Shown here piece by piece: positions 7,168 to 9,623 of a stretch of 9,623 nucleotides of DNA. The notes under the pieces are model-generated. The model was not told where the DNA came from and did not search any database. It worked only from the letters and a program-made list of their open reading frames with translations. The position numbers were made by a program, and so were the translations under genes. Location: assembly GCA_016708825.1 (NCBI GenBank), contig JADJEZ010000024.1:1-9623 (forward strand). The letters run 5' to 3'. Origin of the DNA: Betaproteobacteria bacterium. GTDB lineage: Bacteria; Pseudomonadota; Gammaproteobacteria; Burkholderiales; Usitatibacteraceae. Numbering within the stretch: position 1 is the stretch's first letter; each line of letters begins with the position of its first letter.

Positions 7168-7966
7168 ATGAGCGTGTCACCGCCGAAGCCGCTGCTGCAA
7201 GTGCAGGGGGTCACGCTGCAGTACAAGACCCGCGAGCACCTGGTCACCGCCACGTACCGGGTGAGCTTCGACGTGCACCTCGCGGACCGGTTCGTCCTTC
7301 TCGGGCCGTCCGGCTGCGGCAAGTCGACTCTGCTCAAGGCGGTGGGCGGATACCTGAACCCGGTCGAAGGCGATATCCGCCTCAAGGGCGTGGACGTCAC
7401 GCGCCCCGGTCCCGACCGGGTGATGGTGTTCCAGGAGTTCGACCAGCTGCTGCCCTGGAAGACGGTCAAGCAGAACGTGATGTTCGCGCTCGAGGCCTCG
7501 GGGCGGCTGCGGGGAGCCGTGGCCGCCGACCGCGCAATGGCCTACATCGAGAAGGTGAATCTCACCCGGTTCGCCGACCGCTTCCCGCACACGCTGTCGG
7601 GCGGCATGAAGCAGCGGGTGGCCATCGCGCGCGGGATGGCGATGGAGCCCGACATCCTCCTGATGGACGAGCCGTTCGCGGCCCTGGACGCGCTCACGCG
7701 CCGCAAGATGCAAGACGAGCTGCTGCAGCTCTGGGAGGAGACTCGGTTCACGGTGCTGTTCGTGACGCACTCGATCCCCGAGGGCGGTACGCATCGGCAA
7801 CCGGATCCTGCTGCTCTCGCCGCACCCCGGCCAGGTCAAGGCCGAGCTGAACAGCGACGGCGCGGACCCCGCTGATGCCGCCACCGGCGAGCGCCTGTCC
7901 GAGCGCATCCACCGGATGCTCTTCTCGGGCCAGGAGCGCGAGGAGGAGGTACACGCCCATGACTAG
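7168..7966 (+). CDS. ABC transporter ATP-binding protein, NitT/TauT family (one frameshift near the C-terminus)
   Basis: This cytoplasmic ATPase powers the importer. From ATG 7168 all nucleotide-binding motifs are present: Walker A GPSGCGKST (46-54), Q-loop VFQEFDQLLPWKTV (87-100), signature LSGGMKQRVAIARG (143-156), Walker B DILLMDEPFAALD (162-174) and H-loop His201 in VTHSIPE. Just after, at the GGG of 7782-7784, one extra base shifts the frame. Taken literally the protein ends at 7875 with a nonsense tail. Skipping one base restores AVRIGNRILLLSPHPGQVKAE, the normal family continuation, to TAG 7964-7966, giving about 265 residues. That restored end overlaps the permease start by 8 bases, the arrangement expected for coupled transporter genes, which supports a sequence error rather than a true truncation. 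Confidence 0.9.
7782..7784 (+). other. Single-base frameshift (extra G) in the ABC ATPase gene
   Basis: CCCGAGGGCGGTACGC reads in register only if the GGG is GG, giving PEAVRIGNRILLL. The shift comes after the H-loop, so all catalytic motifs stay in the literal product, but its C-terminal 60 or so residues change. Confidence 0.75.
7940..7949 (+). promoter_or_regulatory. Ribosome binding site for the ABC permease
   Basis: GAGGAGGAGG lies inside the end of the ATPase gene, 9 bases before ATG 7959. It supports this start against longer in-frame readings that begin at 7875. Confidence 0.65.
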
Positions 7967-8828
7967 CCCGCCGCCGCTGCGGCCCGAGTATGTCCGCGAT
8001 CAGGTCGACGAGCACGACTTCGGGGTCGTGAACAAGCCCCTGACGGCCTGGGAGCGGATCTACGGCAACAGCCTCGTCCGCCGCGCCTTCATACTCTTCG
8101 TCCTCGCCGCGGCGTGGCAGGGATACGCGACCCATCTCGACAACTCGCTGGTGCTTCCCACCTTCACAGAGACATTTCGCTCGTTCGTCTCCCGCATCAT
8201 CAGCGGCGAACTGCTGATCAAGTCGTGGGTGTCGATCAAGGTGCTGCTGATGGGGTATGGGATCGGCCTCTCGCTCGCCCTGGTGTTCACCATCCTCGCG
8301 ATGGCCTCGCGCCTGGGAAACGACCTCCTCGAGACGCTCACCGCGATGCTCAATCCCCTGCCCGCGATTGCGCTCCTGCCGCTCGCGCTCATCTGGCTGG
8401 GGCTGGGCAATCCGAGCATCGTCTTCGTGCTCGTGCACGCCGTCATGTGGCCCATCGCCCTCAACACGCACTCCGGGTTCCTGGGCGTGTCCGGCACCAT
8501 GCGCATGGTCGGGCGCAACTACGGGCTCTCGGGCGTGCGCTACGTGAGCCAGATCCTCATTCCGGCGGCCTTTCCGCACATCCTGGCCGGGCTGAAGATC
8601 GGCTGGGCCTTCGCCTGGCGCACGCTCATCGCGGCCGAGCTCGTGTTCGGGACCACCTCGGGCTCGGGCGGGCTGGGCTGGTTCATCTACGAGAACAAGA
8701 ACCTGCTCGACATACCCGCGGTCTTCTCCGGCCTCTTCACCGTGATCATCATCGGGCTGCTGGTGGAGAACCTCGTTTTCCGGATCATCGAGCGGCGCAC
8801 GATCCGCAAGTGGGGGATGCATTCCTGA
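7959..8828 (+). CDS. ABC transporter permease, NitT/TauT (SsuC/TauC-like) family
   Basis: This 289-residue inner-membrane protein forms the transport channel, probably as a homodimer. Hydrophobic segments lie at about 43-59, 94-116, 132-149, 152-170, 213-230 and 255-276, the six-span layout of BPD-type permeases. The cytoplasmic EAA loop that docks with the ATPase is at about 179-215: MRMVGRNYGLSGVRYVSQIL followed by IPAAFPHILAGLKIG. The family ending GSGGLGWFIYENKNLLDIPAVF is also clear. The N-terminus is longer than usual, with about 40 mostly polar residues before the first span (TSPPPLRPEYVRDQVDEHDF); its role is unknown. The gene overlaps the ATPase end by 8 bases and its TGA stop overlaps the next gene by 4. 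The frame is intact. Confidence 0.93.
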   Translation: MTSPPPLRPEYVRDQVDEHDFGVVNKPLTAWERIYGNSLVRRAFILFVLAAAWQGYATHLDNSLVLPTFTETFRSFVSRIISGELLIKSWVSIKVLLMGYGIGLSLALVFTILAMASRLGNDLLETLTAMLNPLPAIALLPLALIWLGLGNPSIVFVLVHAVMWPIALNTHSGFLGVSGTMRMVGRNYGLSGVRYVSQILIPAAFPHILAGLKIGWAFAWRTLIAAELVFGTTSGSGGLGWFIYENKNLLDIPAVFSGLFTVIIIGLLVENLVFRIIERRTIRKWGMHS

Positions 8829-9623
8829 ACGAGCGCGCGGTCTCCCGCCTCGCCCCGGTCTCGGCCCTGCTCCTGGGCGTCGTCTGGATCGCGGAGATCG
8901 CCCGGATATTCCACCCCGCGCCAGCACTCGCCGCGATCGGCGCGGCGTGCCTCGCGGCCTACGCGCTGACGGCGTGGACGCGGGCGAGCACGCACATCCG
9001 TGTGCTCTTCGGCCTGACCGTCGCCGTCTCCGTCGCGATCGCGTGGACGCAGGGCAGCGCCGCCGCGCTCCAGGCCGGCTTCGACAAGGCCCAGATCTTC
9101 GGCGCGTTCCTGCCGTCGGTGCTCATGCTGCGGGCGACCGTGGCGGCGAGCCCGCGCATCGAGCGCCTTCGCGGCGACCTCGGGCGGCTCGGCCACGAGG
9201 CCGCGCAGAACTGGACACAGTACGGCTCGCACGGACTGGGCGCGGTCCTCAACGTGGGCGCGATGGCGATCCTCGCGCCGGTGGTGACCCGGGACGCGGA
9301 TCGGTCGCGGCTCGCAGACCTTGCCCGCAGTTCCGCGCGCGGCGTGGGCGGTGCGGTGATGTGGTCGCCTTTTTTCTCGCCCTCGCCTTCACGAGCCAGC
9401 TGGTTCCGCAGGCGCCGCTGTGGCAGTCGATGGCAGTCGGCGCCGGGCTGGCCGCCATCGGACTCGCCCTTTCCCATGCGATCTTCACGCCGACGCTGGG
9501 GTGGGCGGGTTTCCGGGGAAGCGTCGCCCGGCTGGGACCCCTGGTCGGGCCCATGCTGCTCGTGATCGGCGCGGTCGTCGGGGCCACGCTCGCCTTCGGC
9601 TGGAGCGGGCTGCAGTCGGTGGC
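8825..9623 (+). CDS. Unidentified polytopic membrane protein, partial at right edge (one frameshift, possible CTG start)
   Basis: I do not recognise this family with confidence. From the CTG at 8825 the frame reads NERAVSRLAPVSALLLGVVW and onwards with about seven hydrophobic segments before the window ends: near residues 8-27, 30-47, 56-75, 138-157, 175-195, 200-220 and 235-255. Between the third and fourth lies a polar stretch with LMLRATVAASPRIERLRGDL and HEAAQNWTQYGSHG. No ATG, GTG or TTG occurs in frame near the beginning, so CTG overlapping the permease stop as CTGA, with GGGGGA at 8812-8817 as Shine-Dalgarno, is the likely start. At the T6 run 9370-9375 the frame changes: WSPFF continues in frame 1 as ALAFTSQLVPQAPLW and MAVGAGLAAIGLALSHAIF. 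It could be a transporter or ion-transporter-superfamily permease; placement after an importer hints at transport. No ATP-binding motif is seen. Confidence 0.6.
9370..9376 (+). other. Single-base frameshift at a T6 run in the membrane protein gene
   Basis: Frame 2 reads GVGGAVMWSPFF up to the run CCTTTTTTC; the hydrophobic protein then continues in frame 1. One extra T (giving WSPFFLALAFTSQLV) restores a single frame. The unshifted tail is Arg/Trp/Ser-rich and ends at 9565, unlike a membrane protein. Confidence 0.65.

Overview
The window is very GC-rich and read almost wholly on the + strand. Its codon use and gene content suggest a betaproteobacterium, probably of the Burkholderiales; this is inference from gene style only. 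No rRNA, tRNA, CRISPR array, insertion sequence or phage gene is visible.

Layout, left to right: (1) the C-terminal end of a GntR-type regulator with an FCD ligand domain (to 238); (2) a CaiB/BaiF family III CoA-transferase (249-1538); (3) a first biotin-dependent carboxyltransferase, CT1 (1535-2855); (4) a biotin carboxylase (2858-4227); (5) a 73-residue stand-alone biotin carrier protein (4239-4460); (6) a second, intact carboxyltransferase, CT2 (4457-6067); (7) a NitT/TauT-type ABC importer made of a periplasmic binding protein (6117-7127), an ATPase (7168-7966) and a permease (7959-8828); (8) an unidentified polytopic membrane protein that runs off the right edge (8825-9623). Genes overlap by 4 to 8 bases or sit 2 to 49 bases apart, so they look like one operon behind the regulator.

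A plausible working model is that the transporter brings in a small organic acid, the CoA-transferase turns it into a CoA thioester, and the biotin carboxylase, carrier and carboxyltransferase(s) carboxylate it for catabolism. The substrate cannot be read from the sequence.

Reading-frame integrity is uneven. Bases of about 100-1920 hold many single-base frame switches, except for a clean patch at about 755-1110. The rest has only three clear ones (near 3918, 7783 and 9373), each in or beside a short homopolymer. The protein pieces still read as normal family members when frames are joined, which points to sequence errors near a contig end or very recent decay rather than old pseudogenes. Separately, CT1 lacks about 79 codons in frame at 2498/2499, taking out part of its C-terminal catalytic half.
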